Positions 27,114 through 36,326 of a DNA stretch of 62,350 nucleotides are shown here, in pieces (position 1 is the first letter of the stretch; each line of letters begins with the position of its first letter). This DNA is from Aliagarivorans marinus DSM 23064 (GTDB lineage: Bacteria > Pseudomonadota > Gammaproteobacteria > Enterobacterales > Celerinatantimonadaceae), in contig NZ_AUBY01000026.1 in the NCBI RefSeq assembly GCF_000429485.1, positions 1 through 62,350 on the forward strand, in the 5' to 3' direction. The notes under the pieces were generated by a model. The model was not told where the DNA came from, ran no database searches, and saw only the letters and a list, made by a program, of their open reading frames with translations. The position numbers and the translations under genes were made by a program.

Positions 27114-27596
27114 TTAATCACGAGCCAAGGCCTTGAGCGCATCTCCGCTAATCCGATACCCCAACCACTCTCGCTGCGCGCTGGCACCGAGCGATTCGTA
27201 GAACTCTATCGCAGGCGTGTTCCAGTCGAGCACACTCCACTCAAAGCGGCCGCAGCCCTTCTCGAGCGCGACGGCGGCGAGGTGCTGCAGCAGCTTTTTG
27301 CCCGCCCCCAAACCGCGCGCCTGCGGGCTGACATACAAATCCTCCAGATATAGGCCATTCTTGCCAAGCCACGTGGAGTAGTTAAAGAAGTAGACCGCAA
27401 AGCCCACAGGTTCGCCATCAAGCTCGCAGATGACCGCCTTGGCCGTGGCTCCCTCAGTAAACAGACTCTCGGCGATGGAAGATTCGCTGGCTAGCACTTC
27501 GTGCTCGGCTTTCTCATAGATGGCCAACTGGCGGATAAAGTTCAGTATCAAGGCAGCATCGTTGGGAGCTGCCTGGCGGATGGTGATGCTTGACAC
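27114..27596 (-). CDS. GNAT acetyltransferase, diamine acetyltransferase-like
   Basis: 160 aa, resembling spermidine/spermine or thialysine N-acetyltransferases: IRQLAIYEKAEHEV near residue 25, WLGKNGLYLEDLYV, the acetyl-CoA loop PQARGLGAGKKLL, and FEWSVLDWNTPAIEFYESLGA. This arrangement is characteristic of SSAT-like proteins that acetylate primary amines. Near an agmatinase gene but not in one operon with it. Confidence 0.82.
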   Translation of the reverse strand: MSSITIRQAAPNDAALILNFIRQLAIYEKAEHEVLASESSIAESLFTEGATAKAVICELDGEPVGFAVYFFNYSTWLGKNGLYLEDLYVSPQARGLGAGKKLLQHLAAVALEKGCGRFEWSVLDWNTPAIEFYESLGASAQREWLGYRISGDALKALARD

Positions 27597-27681
27597 TAAC
27601 TCACTCCTTTTAAGGTAATATTCTTAATTATCAGGATTATACTGTGAGTTTAGGCCAAGCCAACCTGGATTAGTCAGAGGC

Positions 27682-28101
27682 TTACTGGCCCTTAGGCTCG
27701 AGAAAAATGTCTAGCCTCTTGGTTAGGTTACCGCCACACACCTCTTCGACTTTAACCTCGATATCCTGAAGGTTCTCCTCGTGATAACCGGCAGCTTCGA
27801 CCCGCACATCGTATAGACCAGCTTCTCCCTCAAAGGCATGGTATTGCATCGATTCGTTTTTCAGCTCGCACTCTGGGTCATCCACAAACGCATACTCGGT
27901 GATTTCTCCGCCGGGATGGGCCAGCGTGATAACCGATTGGCACAACAAGCCTTGCTCGGTCGCTGCATCATGAACAGCGATCTCCAATGCCGGCGACACC
28001 ACATCAGCGCAGCCATACCCCTCATCGCTACTGCTGCTTCCACAACCTAATAGCATGCTTATTGCGCAAGTGATAACGCTTGCTTGAACGGGTCGTAACA
28101 T
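27682..28101 (-). CDS. Lipoprotein, unknown function
   Basis: 139 aa with a lipoprotein signal (lipobox LLGC, Cys about residue 20), a Ser-rich linker and a compact beta domain that contains YDVRVEAAGYHEENL, reminiscent of carboxypeptidase-regulatory-like or PEGA-type beta-sandwiches. Several cysteines may pair. The ATG at 28101 is chosen over TTG at 28107 because AGGAG lies seven bases upstream. Function unknown. Confidence 0.65.
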   Translation of the reverse strand: MLRPVQASVITCAISMLLGCGSSSSDEGYGCADVVSPALEIAVHDAATEQGLLCQSVITLAHPGGEITEYAFVDDPECELKNESMQYHAFEGEAGLYDVRVEAAGYHEENLQDIEVKVEEVCGGNLTKRLDIFLEPKGQ

Positions 28102-28385
28102 AGCCAAACTCCTTTTAGACTGTTGAGCACATAATCAAATTAGCTTAAGGAAGGCTATCATCGGAAAAAAGCTATATCTAACATAAACTTACTTATGGTA
28201 TTAAGATTTAAGCGAGATCACACACCGCGCGTGGGCGGGAAGCGCTCAGTATCGAGTGGGCAGCGTTGCCTATGGCAAGGGTAGTTACGATGGTAAATAG
28301 ACCTCAAAAACTGGTTTCACCGCACATTTAGTGAACAATCCCTGTGCTTTAATGAAATGGTACCCACCTGCAAGAGGACACGACC

Positions 28386-28625
28386 ATGATAGAGCATCAT
28401 GCCCTGCAAGACGACTTCCCAAACCTGGCACCCGTCGTCGAGCAACTCGTCAGCAATGACCCACTATTTCGCGAAAACAACACCCAATACCTCCGCCTCG
28501 ACGACGAAATCTACAAACTTGAAATCGCTAACGTACCCTCTACCGACGAACACTTTACCCAACTCAAACTACAACGCGCGCACCTGAAAGACTGGCTGTA
28601 TCAACGCGCGATTGCGGCGCAGTAA
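28386..28625 (+). CDS. YdcH/DUF465 family small protein
   Basis: 79-residue helical-hairpin protein; HALQDDFPNLAPVVEQLV at the start and LKLQRAHLKDWLYQ at the end are the YdcH (DUF465) pattern. Function unknown. Preceded by 284 bases without a recognisable gene and followed by a bidirectional terminator. Confidence 0.85.
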   Translation: MIEHHALQDDFPNLAPVVEQLVSNDPLFRENNTQYLRLDDEIYKLEIANVPSTDEHFTQLKLQRAHLKDWLYQRAIAAQ

Positions 28626-28656
28626 CACCGCTCATTTCATTCCTTACCTCGCAGTG

Positions 28657-28684
28657 TAAAAAACCCGCTTAGCGCGGGTTTTTT
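28657..28684. terminator. Bidirectional terminator between ydcH-like and aldo/keto reductase genes
   Basis: AACCCGC-TTAGC-GCGGGTT flanked by A-rich and T-rich runs on either side; it can stop the plus-strand ydcH-like and the minus-strand reductase transcripts. Confidence 0.9.
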
Positions 28685-28705
28685 AGTGGTGAAACTTGGG
28701 AGCAA

Positions 28706-29680
28706 CTAGCCAAGTAACTCGCTGATATGGGCCAGCTCCTGCTCAGTCATTGCCGCCTTTTGCAGCGTCTCCGCATTGTGGCTGAGCTGCTCTAGGGTTC
28801 TAAAGCCGGGAATGGCGATGTGCTGCGGGCTCATGGCCAGGTTCCATGCCAATGCCCCCTGGATCTGGGAGCGACCATTACTGGCTAAGATCTCTTTGAT
28901 GGCGTTCAGTTTCTCCATCATCACCGGATCCGGTTGGCCATTTTTAAAGTACTTGAGCCAGGCCGGGTTAACCTTGCGAATATCGTTCTCGTCAAACTGC
29001 GAGGCGTCGGTGTACTTGCCGGTAATCAGGCCCATGGCAAGGGGGCCGCGGTTAATCCCTGCAAGCTGATGCTTCTCAACAAAATCGACCATCGCCGGGT
29101 TTTGCTCAAACAGGTTATATTGGTACTGCATCGACACACAATGTCGATGATTGGCGAAGATCGCTGCACGATCGGCAAAATCGGTGCTCCAACCAAAGGC
29201 GCGGATCTTACCCGCCATGACCAAGGTTTCCAGGGTATCGCGCACCACATGGGCTTGCTCAGCCGGGAAATCGTTAAGGTGGAACTGATAGAGATCGATA
29301 TAGTCGGTATTTAAGCGGCGCAGACTCTGCTCGCACTGCAATACAATGCTCTCAGGCGTTGCGCTGGTGCCGGTAACCCGGCGCTTGGGCTCATCGAATA
29401 ACACCCCAAACTTGGTGGCGAGTACCGCTTGGTCACGCCTGCCCTCTAAGGCCTTGCCAATCACCCGCTCACTATGCCCGCCACCGTACATATTGGCGGT
29501 ATCGATAAAGTTCAGCCCAAAATCCAAGCCAAAGTGAATCGCCTTGATGGACTCTTGATCGTCCACCGGCTTGTTCATCCCGGCTGGGCTGCCGTCCATA
29601 TCCCAGACTTCACCGCCAATCGCCCATCCACCGATGCCGATAGGCGCCACATCAAACTGACCTAACTTACGTAATTCCAC
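28706..29680 (-). CDS. Aldo/keto reductase
   Basis: 324-residue NADPH-dependent (alpha/beta)8 reductase. FIDTANMYGGGHSERVIG holds the catalytic Asp and Tyr (about residues 57-63), VLATKFG the catalytic Lys, and YQFHLND the His position (H as in DLYQFHLND). AIPGFRT near the C-terminus binds the cofactor. It resembles general-stress or sugar-type reductases; substrate not predictable. Preceded by about 300 bases containing only the terminator of the agarase gene. Confidence 0.9.
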   Translation of the reverse strand: MELRKLGQFDVAPIGIGGWAIGGEVWDMDGSPAGMNKPVDDQESIKAIHFGLDFGLNFIDTANMYGGGHSERVIGKALEGRRDQAVLATKFGVLFDEPKRRVTGTSATPESIVLQCEQSLRRLNTDYIDLYQFHLNDFPAEQAHVVRDTLETLVMAGKIRAFGWSTDFADRAAIFANHRHCVSMQYQYNLFEQNPAMVDFVEKHQLAGINRGPLAMGLITGKYTDASQFDENDIRKVNPAWLKYFKNGQPDPVMMEKLNAIKEILASNGRSQIQGALAWNLAMSPQHIAIPGFRTLEQLSHNAETLQKAAMTEQELAHISELLG

Positions 29681-29896
29681 AGCGCAACAACTCCTGTAAA
29701 TGTTAAATCTACGTTCATCCTATCAAGGCTTTAGTCATGATTATCATGGCCATTTTGCAGCTTGTGAGAGACTACGCAAAACCCGCTTTAGGACGACAAA
29801 ACTTACTAAACAGCCCTTGTTTTTACTAAATTAGGTTTGACTAAAGCAATCGCTTACATTTGTCGTATATCCCGCGAATAGACGGGATAAAGCAGC

Positions 29897-29920
29897 AAAA
29901 AAGCGCCCCGTGGGGCGCTT
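29897..29920 (-). terminator. Terminator of the GH86 agarase gene
   Basis: Minus-strand AAGCGCCCC-AC-GGGGCGCTT followed by TTTTTTG, 58 bases after the agarase stop. Confidence 0.88.
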
Positions 29921-29977
29921 ATTATCTATTGCTCTGTTGAGCGTCGTTTTATAGAGCAGAGCTCTGGTTAAAGGTCA

Positions 29978-32900
29978 CTAGGGTTGCCGCTGAGGCGCAG
30001 TGCTGTAGTCCCACACCACCAGACTGGCCACCGACAACTCACCGTTGTGTTTGAAATCCACCTCAATCTGGTTATTCGCAGCTAACACTGAAGCCGGAAC
30101 CGGGATCTCCATGGTAGTGAAGATACGCTCCGACTTGTTATCGGCTGGGCCGCGCCAATCAATCGGCGTTGCCACGATTTGGCCATTGATCTTGAGCTGG
30201 TTGATGGTCAACAGACCACCTTCCACGTCATCCGGTGCTGGGAACATCGATACGGTCAGGCGCAACATCGCTTCGGCAGGGCTGGCTGGCAAGTCCACAC
30301 CGTTGATCTGCAGGCTCTTGGCACCGCCGTTGACGCTGATGCGATGTGGCATCACTCCACCACTTACACTATCGGCGAAGAACTTGTGCTCAAGCACTTG
30401 CTGGTTGACCGCGATATCTTGGTCAAGGCTTATCCGCAGCACCATGGTGGAGTTGGCCTCCAGCGCCACAGATGTTGGTAGCTGCTTCATATGACGGCGA
30501 TCCAGCACCACTTCGAGGCCATCTGGATAGTACATATGACGCTGCTCAACATTGGCCACACTCAGACCATCTAAGCCGAACAGACCCAAGTCGATGCCAG
30601 TGGCATAGTCTTCTTGGTTGTTCATGATAATGAACAGGTCTTTGCCATCCACGTAGGCGTCCACCTGCACATCGATGTCGCCGGAGTGAGTCGCCACCCG
30701 GGTGCCATCCACATCAGCCCACAGCTCGAAGAACTTGATAAATGGGCTCCATTGCCAGTCACCATTGTTTAGCTCACTTTCCAGCAGCATGCCGTAGTGA
30801 TACGGGTAGGTACAGGCAATGGTATCGTCGAAGGCACAACCTGAAGGCATGTAGCCCCACAAGGGTTTAGCCGGGGTAAATGGCATCGACTTCACGATGT
30901 AGTCAGGGCGCTCAAGGAACTGCAGCAACATCGCGTTGAAGGATTTCAAGCCTTCTACATCGAAGCGCTCCTCGTGCGGCATGGTTTCCCATGCGCCTTG
31001 CACCGCACCGTACTCAGACAGCACGATGGGCTTACGCGCGGCCAGGCCACCACGGCTTACGTCGTACCACTCCATCATATCCAGCATCGCCTGAACATGA
31101 CCGCCACGACGGATAGCAGGCATAACCCCACCATGCTCGATACTAGGCCAGTCGTAGATGTGTACCGCATAGAAGTCCATCTGATCACCGGCCGCTTCCA
31201 TAAAGCCACGCCACATTACGTCCCACTGATACCAATTGTCAGCGCGGGTATCATCCACAGTGGTGGTCATGCGAGAGCGGTAGAAGGCACGGGCCTCTTC
31301 TTGGATAACCGGATCTTCATGGACAATCCATTGGTCGTAGGCATCATCGGCAAAGCGTGAGATACCATCACGGCGGTAGAAGTCATGTTGACCCCAAGTC
31401 ATGCCGCCAATCATCGGTGCATCGGCACCCAGCGCTTCACGTACCTTCTGGGCAACCAGGTTATGGTATTCCCAAATCATTTCTTGGTTGGTCACCATAA
31501 ACTGACCGGTCTTCATGTACATGTCCGGCTCGTTGACCACTTCCCAGTACTTAGGCATGGGCTCTCCCACATAGCCATTGGAGGCGTTGGCATAGTAGTG
31601 CTTCAGGTACTGAGCGACCCAAGTAGCGGAGGTCTCAATCTCTTTTGGCTGCCAGCCAGTCCAGGTGATGGCATTGGGATACCAGCTTAGGGTTGGATAG
31701 GTTGCGTGGGCGTTGGTCCCGCCAATCAACTCGGTTTTGCTGGCAGGGAAACGGGCCAGGAAGTCGTTGTTCTCGTACTCCTGACGCGCAGTTACACCTC
31801 GAGTCACCATCCAGTCTAGATCAGGCCAGTTGGCGCGATTTGGGTCTTCAACGGTCTCATTAAAGCGCCATGTTGCAGTACCGTTATCACGCCCCATGTA
31901 CACATCGAGGGTATTCAACAGGTAGTTGAGCTTGTCGCTATGACCGTTCCAGTCTTGCTCGTAGATGGCGCTATGCAGCGTCATATGGCGGTTACGTCCA
32001 AAGTCAGACACTCCATTCACTTCATGGCGAATGTTGGCGTTCACGTCCACCTTCACAGTCAAAGGCAGGCTACGCTGGGAGGCAGAACAGCCCTGCGCGT
32101 CGGCAAACTCGCCGGCCGGAGTGTTAGGGCACATGTCCAGGCTATCTTCCACCCCGTCGCCATCGGCGTCGTTGTTCGATAGCGGGCAACCGTGCGCATC
32201 CACATTCACGCCAAACGGCGTATTCGGACATTGGTCCAGCGCATTAGGCACGCCGTCGAAGTCATCGTCATCACCGCCCAGACTTTCGCAACCGAACTCA
32301 TCAACGAAAGCACCCGGAGGCGTATTCGGACACTGATCGATGGCGTCGTTCACCCCATCACCATCGCTGTCTAGCTGAGACGGTGAGCAGCCCTGTGCAT
32401 TGGCCACCTCGCCCGGCGGTGTGTTGGGGCAGATATCATCCACATCGGGGATACCGTCGCCGTCCGAATCGAAGCTCAGATCAGCATCGCCCACTCGAGT
32501 GAATACCAGCTTGTCGATATTAAACTGGAAGTCCTCGCTACCAGCGCCAGCTAAGCGTACCGTGGAAACACCCGCAAAGATGTTCAGCTGGCTAGAGGCA
32601 GGCTGGGAGAAAAAGATGTCCCAATCGGCATAGGGGCTCGCCACCTCAGTGGTATTGCGCAGCACCAACTTGCCATCTTGGTCGGTCACCAACAGATCGG
32701 CGGCAACCCCGCTGCGATGGCCACTGGCCAGCTCATAAGAGACGCTGTAAAGGCCAGCCTTGTCCAAATCGATGTAGAACTCGATATGGTCGCCGGTATT
32801 GAAGTAGTTGACCGCTTCAATGCCGTTGATCGTGTAAGTATCAAGCTCACCTTGGGAGCCCTGATACCACTCAGCTTCGAGGGTAAAGTCGCCACTAACG

Positions 32901-33499
32901 GCGATCGGGTCAGTACCAACCGGTGGCTCGACCGGTGGATCAACCGGGGGATCCACTGGCGGATCAACCGGCCCGGTGTCCAAGTCGCTCACCTTGGTCA
33001 GCTCGAAGTAGTCCAGATTCCACTGCCAATCGTTGCTGCCCGAGGCAACCACGCGCACTTCCTGCACCCCCGCATAGATCGGAATGTCTTGCGTGGAGCT
33101 AAGTGGGTAGAAGTTATCCCAGCCCGAGGGCGATACGGGCATAATCGCGTAGCTCTTCCAACTGCCGTTTTCGAGCAACTGGACGCTAATCTCAGCGCCG
33201 CTGGTCATTGCGGTACCGATCTGGTAACTCACCTGATAGTTACCATCTTCTGGAATATCGATGTAGTAGCCAACCAGATCGCCGCGATTAATGTAGTTAA
33301 TCGCGGTCACACCGTTGACCGAGTAAATGCTGACAGGATCGGCTTGGCCGTCTGGCCAGGTGCCGTCACTGTAGGCGAAATCTTCTGCTTCTGTGCGAAC
33401 GGTTACCGACGAGGTTTGTGCTATCGATGCCCAACAGGCAGCCGACAGCAATAACACCGAAGGCAAAAACACCGCGGTCTTTTTCCTGGTAAATCTCAT
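29978..33499 (-). CDS. Exported GH86 agarase/porphyranase with two CBM6-type domains and TSP3 repeats
   Basis: 1173-residue secreted enzyme. Signal peptide (1-28), CBM6-like domain A (about 33-170), Pro-rich linker, CBM6-like domain B (about 200-340), four to five calcium-binding thrombospondin type-3 repeats (DSDGDGIPD, CPNTP; about 345-475), then a GH86 (alpha/beta)8 barrel with acid/base E657 in WEVVNEPD and nucleophile E829 in LSEYG, and C-terminal beta domains. GH86 enzymes cut agarose or porphyran internally. GGAAGG precedes the ATG. A conserved promoter block lies 625 bases upstream and is shared with the CBM6-type gene; a doubtful 144-codon frame lies between. Agarase versus porphyranase is undecided. 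Confidence 0.9.
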   Translation of the reverse strand: MRFTRKKTAVFLPSVLLLSAACWASIAQTSSVTVRTEAEDFAYSDGTWPDGQADPVSIYSVNGVTAINYINRGDLVGYYIDIPEDGNYQVSYQIGTAMTSGAEISVQLLENGSWKSYAIMPVSPSGWDNFYPLSSTQDIPIYAGVQEVRVVASGSNDWQWNLDYFELTKVSDLDTGPVDPPVDPPVDPPVEPPVGTDPIAVSGDFTLEAEWYQGSQGELDTYTINGIEAVNYFNTGDHIEFYIDLDKAGLYSVSYELASGHRSGVAADLLVTDQDGKLVLRNTTEVASPYADWDIFFSQPASSQLNIFAGVSTVRLAGAGSEDFQFNIDKLVFTRVGDADLSFDSDGDGIPDVDDICPNTPPGEVANAQGCSPSQLDSDGDGVNDAIDQCPNTPPGAFVDEFGCESLGGDDDDFDGVPNALDQCPNTPFGVNVDAHGCPLSNNDADGDGVEDSLDMCPNTPAGEFADAQGCSASQRSLPLTVKVDVNANIRHEVNGVSDFGRNRHMTLHSAIYEQDWNGHSDKLNYLLNTLDVYMGRDNGTATWRFNETVEDPNRANWPDLDWMVTRGVTARQEYENNDFLARFPASKTELIGGTNAHATYPTLSWYPNAITWTGWQPKEIETSATWVAQYLKHYYANASNGYVGEPMPKYWEVVNEPDMYMKTGQFMVTNQEMIWEYHNLVAQKVREALGADAPMIGGMTWGQHDFYRRDGISRFADDAYDQWIVHEDPVIQEEARAFYRSRMTTTVDDTRADNWYQWDVMWRGFMEAAGDQMDFYAVHIYDWPSIEHGGVMPAIRRGGHVQAMLDMMEWYDVSRGGLAARKPIVLSEYGAVQGAWETMPHEERFDVEGLKSFNAMLLQFLERPDYIVKSMPFTPAKPLWGYMPSGCAFDDTIACTYPYHYGMLLESELNNGDWQWSPFIKFFELWADVDGTRVATHSGDIDVQVDAYVDGKDLFIIMNNQEDYATGIDLGLFGLDGLSVANVEQRHMYYPDGLEVVLDRRHMKQLPTSVALEANSTMVLRISLDQDIAVNQQVLEHKFFADSVSGGVMPHRISVNGGAKSLQINGVDLPASPAEAMLRLTVSMFPAPDDVEGGLLTINQLKINGQIVATPIDWRGPADNKSERIFTTMEIPVPASVLAANNQIEVDFKHNGELSVASLVVWDYSTAPQRQP

Positions 33500-33613
33500 G
33501 GTCCTTCCTTGAAGTAAGTAGCGTACCGCTTTCTCGCTGGTTTAAGTGCGCAACAAGCCCTCACCCTTGCCAGAGCTGGCAAAAATGGACGTCGACGGGT
33601 TGCAGGGGGTAAA

Positions 33614-34048
33614 TCAGTTAGGGAATTGATTAAGCGCAAGCTGCGCAGGCAGGCAATGCCAGCGTTGGCTAAGCGGGCCTTCGCCACGTCTATATGCGCG
33701 CTTAGCTCGATGATTAGCTACGCGTTTGCTAAGGGTTTTGGTAACGCGGGGAGCAAGGGCTGAACAAACCTGGCGTTGTCTACAGAAAAGGGTTAAGCGC
33801 GCCATCACTGGCCATACTAACGCCAACGGAATTAGATGCTCGCTATGTTTCGACGACCCGGAGTAATGCTGCGGTAAGCCTGGCAAGCGAACGATTGAAT
33901 GGCGGGGGTGGCGTACCTTATCAGCAGAGTCATAGTTAGCAAGGTAGCGCCCGGAAAGTAACCAGTGCGTAAAGCGACACAAAACGCTCCACAGGGAGGG
34001 AGGGGCCTCATCAATCCAATATTTACTACCTACCATCGCTTCGTTCAT
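33614..34048 (-). CDS. Doubtful 144-codon ORF in the agarase leader
   Basis: An uninterrupted frame starts at ATG 34048 with GTGAGGCGG just upstream and ends 114 bases before the agarase start. Its ATG lies 76 bases from the -10 element of the conserved promoter, the same spacing as the CBM6-type gene has to its copy. I recognise no domain; the product is basic, Trp-rich at the N-terminus and not obviously protein-like in its second half. It may be a real small gene, a leader ORF or chance. The rest of 33500-34400 holds only the promoter block. Confidence 0.3.
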   Translation of the reverse strand: MNEAMVGSKYWIDEAPPSLWSVLCRFTHWLLSGRYLANYDSADKVRHPRHSIVRLPGLPQHYSGSSKHSEHLIPLALVWPVMARLTLFCRQRQVCSALAPRVTKTLSKRVANHRAKRAYRRGEGPLSQRWHCLPAQLALNQFPN

Positions 34049-34123
34049 TTACCGCCTCACGTGTACAGATATCGTTGAGTAAGCTGGCTATGTTTGCCGA
34101 GGTTTTGGCTAACCTTTAAAGCG

Positions 34124-34184
34124 ATTATATCAACCTTTCTGTCAATTGGTTGATCATTGATCACATATTGATAAATCAATCACC
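34124..34184 (-). promoter_or_regulatory. Agar-locus promoter block, copy 1 (agarase side)
   Basis: Matches copy 2 at 35026-35065 in 33 of 40 positions (21 of the first 22). In coding orientation it contains ATGTGATCAATGATCAACC and then, next to a second arm, GGTTGAT, a TATAAT -10 element at 34124-34129. ATCAACC (34129-34135) and GGTTGAT (34148-34154) form an inverted repeat. No good -35 box is present, suggesting activator-dependent transcription. Confidence 0.65.
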
Positions 34185-34400
34185 ATTAAATTAACCTTCG
34201 GCGACAGCCGGTAACCGACCTGTCACATTTAACGGTAGAGAAGCCACTTGGGGCGCTAACACGGCTGTTAGATAAGGGTGAGTTGTGTTACCCAAAGCGG
34301 AACTAAGCTGTTGAAAGTAGGGGAAGTAATGTGCAGAAGGGGGGAATGGGTCAAGCGCACTTGAATCCCAAGCACGCTTGACCGTTTAATAACGAACTGA

Positions 34401-34934
34401 TTACTCGGCCAGTTCACCCGCTTTGTTTAGCTCGAAAGATTGCAGGTTCCACTGCCAGTCGTTGGTGCCTGTGGCGACCACACGTACTTCTTGCTTGCCC
34501 GCTTTTAGCGGGATCTGCGCGCTAGCATCCAGCTTGTAGAAGCTATCCCAACCACCTTGTGGCTTAACCGTAGTCGGTGCATAGGTCTCCCAGCCGCTAT
34601 CTTGCTTAACCTGGAAGGACACTTCTGCGCCCTCTTCCATCTCAGTCGCAATGCTGTAACTCAACTGGTAAACGCCTGACTCAGGGATATCGATGTTGTA
34701 GCCAACCAAATCGCCCTTGTTCACGTAGTTAATAGCTTTCTTGCCTTTCACACGGTAAGTGCTCACTGGCTTAGGCTGACCATCAGGGTAGTCACCTTCA
34801 GCATAAGCAAAGGGAGCGGCCTTTACTTTAACGGTGGCGGCTTGCGCAACGCCCGCTAAACCGAGACTAGCAATCAATGCCAGGCAGACGTTCAAATTAC
34901 GTAGTTTGTTACTTTTCATGCGGTGATCCTTCAC
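34401..34934 (-). CDS. Secreted stand-alone CBM6-type carbohydrate-binding protein
   Basis: 177 aa: signal peptide (cleaved near AQA, residue 32) followed by a single beta-sandwich domain that fills the protein. It is clearly homologous to CBM domain A of the agarase: FAYAEGDYPDGQPKPVS, AINYVNKGDLVGYNIDIPE, and EVRVVATGTNDWQWNLQSFEL each have near-identical counterparts there. It has no catalytic domain, so it probably binds agar in the periplasm or outside the cell. Its promoter carries the same conserved block as the agarase. A duplicated and freed module is the likely origin. Confidence 0.82.
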   Translation of the reverse strand: MKDHRMKSNKLRNLNVCLALIASLGLAGVAQAATVKVKAAPFAYAEGDYPDGQPKPVSTYRVKGKKAINYVNKGDLVGYNIDIPESGVYQLSYSIATEMEEGAEVSFQVKQDSGWETYAPTTVKPQGGWDSFYKLDASAQIPLKAGKQEVRVVATGTNDWQWNLQSFELNKAGELAE

Positions 34935-35003
34935 GGTTTATACAATGATTGAAAGGGATAACCAATATAGAGAAAACACATGCATTGGCTTACCCACGAC
35001 GCA

Positions 35004-35065
35004 ATCATATCGACCAATTTTAATTATTGGTCGATCATTGATCACATCTTGACAATAAAGTCACC
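35004..35065 (-). promoter_or_regulatory. Agar-locus promoter block, copy 2 (CBM6 side)
   Basis: Second copy of the conserved block. ATCGACCAAT (35009-35018) and ATTGGTCGAT (35026-35035) form a perfect 10-bp inverted repeat with a 7-base spacer; a TATGAT -10 element (35004-35009) abuts it, 70 bases before the CBM6 start. The rest of the 337-base gap to the GNAT gene holds nothing else I can support. Confidence 0.65.
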
Positions 35066-35271
35066 TGTATCACCGGGTTATATCGATAAATGATAGCTAG
35101 GGCGCGTTTTAATCTGTTTGCACCAATCGCTACCCGCTAAAAGCGCCGCTCAGTATTAAATTGCAGGATTTACTGCCGCCGCCATCTCAAGAAAAATGGC
35201 CCTGATTGCCGAATTATTCGAGCTTGGTCACACCCATGCCTGCCGCCTGATAGCGCTAGCGGCCCACCTTG

Positions 35272-35751
35272 TTAAGGTTCATGGCGCATATGCAATAGCG
35301 CCTTGCTGTGCCCATCGGGTGTGCTGCGCAAACACTGGTCGTAAACCGCAAAGCCCAGCGACTGGTAGAGATGCTGAGCACGAGTATTTTCGGCGAACAC
35401 CGACAGATGCGGCTGCGCCTGATAGCGCGCAACACAAACCTCCAGCATATGTTGCATTAAGCGCCGTCCAAGCCCACGCCCGCGTAATGCTCCGTTTACC
35501 AGTACATTGCCAATAAATGCACTATGCCTCGGTTGCACCTGATAGAGATTGGCAAAACCTGCCCGCTGCTCGCCAACCAGCATGATGGTAAGTGCTGCGC
35601 GCTCGTTGGCAAGTTGCCTTAGCTGCTCGTCAGTCCACGGAAAGGTAGCGGCCGGGTGCACCAAAAACAGCTCTTCCGGGCTGGCTACCTGGGCTATTAA
35701 CCACGCAAAATCGCTCTCTTGTAGCGGGCGAAAGGTCACACACTCACTCAC
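35272..35751 (-). CDS. GNAT family N-acetyltransferase (RimI-like)
   Basis: 159-residue acetyltransferase with FRPLQESDFAWLI at the N-terminus, acetyl-CoA loop GALRGRGLGRRLM, and VFAENTRAQHLYQSLGF near the end. It overlaps the end of the YbaK-type gene by 8 bases and is therefore in one operon with it. Substrate unknown. Confidence 0.82.
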   Translation of the reverse strand: MSECVTFRPLQESDFAWLIAQVASPEELFLVHPAATFPWTDEQLRQLANERAALTIMLVGEQRAGFANLYQVQPRHSAFIGNVLVNGALRGRGLGRRLMQHMLEVCVARYQAQPHLSVFAENTRAQHLYQSLGFAVYDQCLRSTPDGHSKALLHMRHEP

Positions 35752-36241
35752 CGCTCGGCTCCCGATAGATCTGGTGGTTCACATCACTCGCGGCCAATAG
35801 CTGCGGGATGTCTTTGCCCTCAACAACCAAGGTGTGCGAGGCCGGACCCGGCGAGTAGATAAAGCGCTCGGCCTGAAATACGGCATCGTCCACCACTAAC
35901 TGAACCGGCTCAACATGGCCGAAGGGGCATGCAGCCAACGGTTGGCAGCTGGTGTGCTGAGTGAGCTCTTCGTCACTGGCCAAACTAAAGCGGCCGCCCA
36001 CCACCGCCTGCAGCGCGCCGCGTTGATAGCGTCGCCCCTCTAAGGTGACGAACATGCAATAGCGTCCATTTTTTAGCCGAAGAAACAGGCTTTTGCTCTC
36101 GCTACCGCTAATGGCAAAACGCTCTCGCACCTGCTGGGCTTGCTGATAGGTCAGCACCGGTTCGTGTTGGTACTCTTGATAGGCCACGCCCGCCTTGGCG
36201 AGCAGCGCCATATTACGCTGGTATAAACTTGCTTGTGTCAC
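35744..36241 (-). CDS. YbaK/ProX-type aminoacyl-tRNA editing domain protein
   Basis: 165-residue free-standing editing-domain protein (YbaK/ProXp family), expected to hydrolyse mischarged tRNA such as Ala- or Cys-tRNA(Pro) in the cytoplasm. EYQHEPVLTYQQAQ, SKSLFLRLKNGRYCMFV with the conserved Lys, and FGHVEPVQLVVDD are typical. It starts with GTG at 36241, supported by GAGG seven bases upstream. Second gene after the HAD hydrolase on the same strand. Confidence 0.82.
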   Translation of the reverse strand: MTQASLYQRNMALLAKAGVAYQEYQHEPVLTYQQAQQVRERFAISGSESKSLFLRLKNGRYCMFVTLEGRRYQRGALQAVVGGRFSLASDEELTQHTSCQPLAACPFGHVEPVQLVVDDAVFQAERFIYSPGPASHTLVVEGKDIPQLLAASDVNHQIYREPSGE

Positions 36242-36326
36242 TTCACTACCTCAATCCATGACGATGTAAAACGCTCTATCATGCGAGGCTTTAAAGACCG
36301 ATTCAAGATATTGAATTGATAGGGCT

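Noticed and set aside
32678-33454. 258-codon open frame on the plus strand
   Set aside because: It lies opposite the signal peptide and CBM domains of the agarase, has no ribosome site and no recognisable product.
34145-34170. CRP site in the agar promoter block
   Set aside because: TGTGATCAATGATCAAC looks similar, but the half-sites are spaced by seven rather than six bases and the second half is not TCACA.
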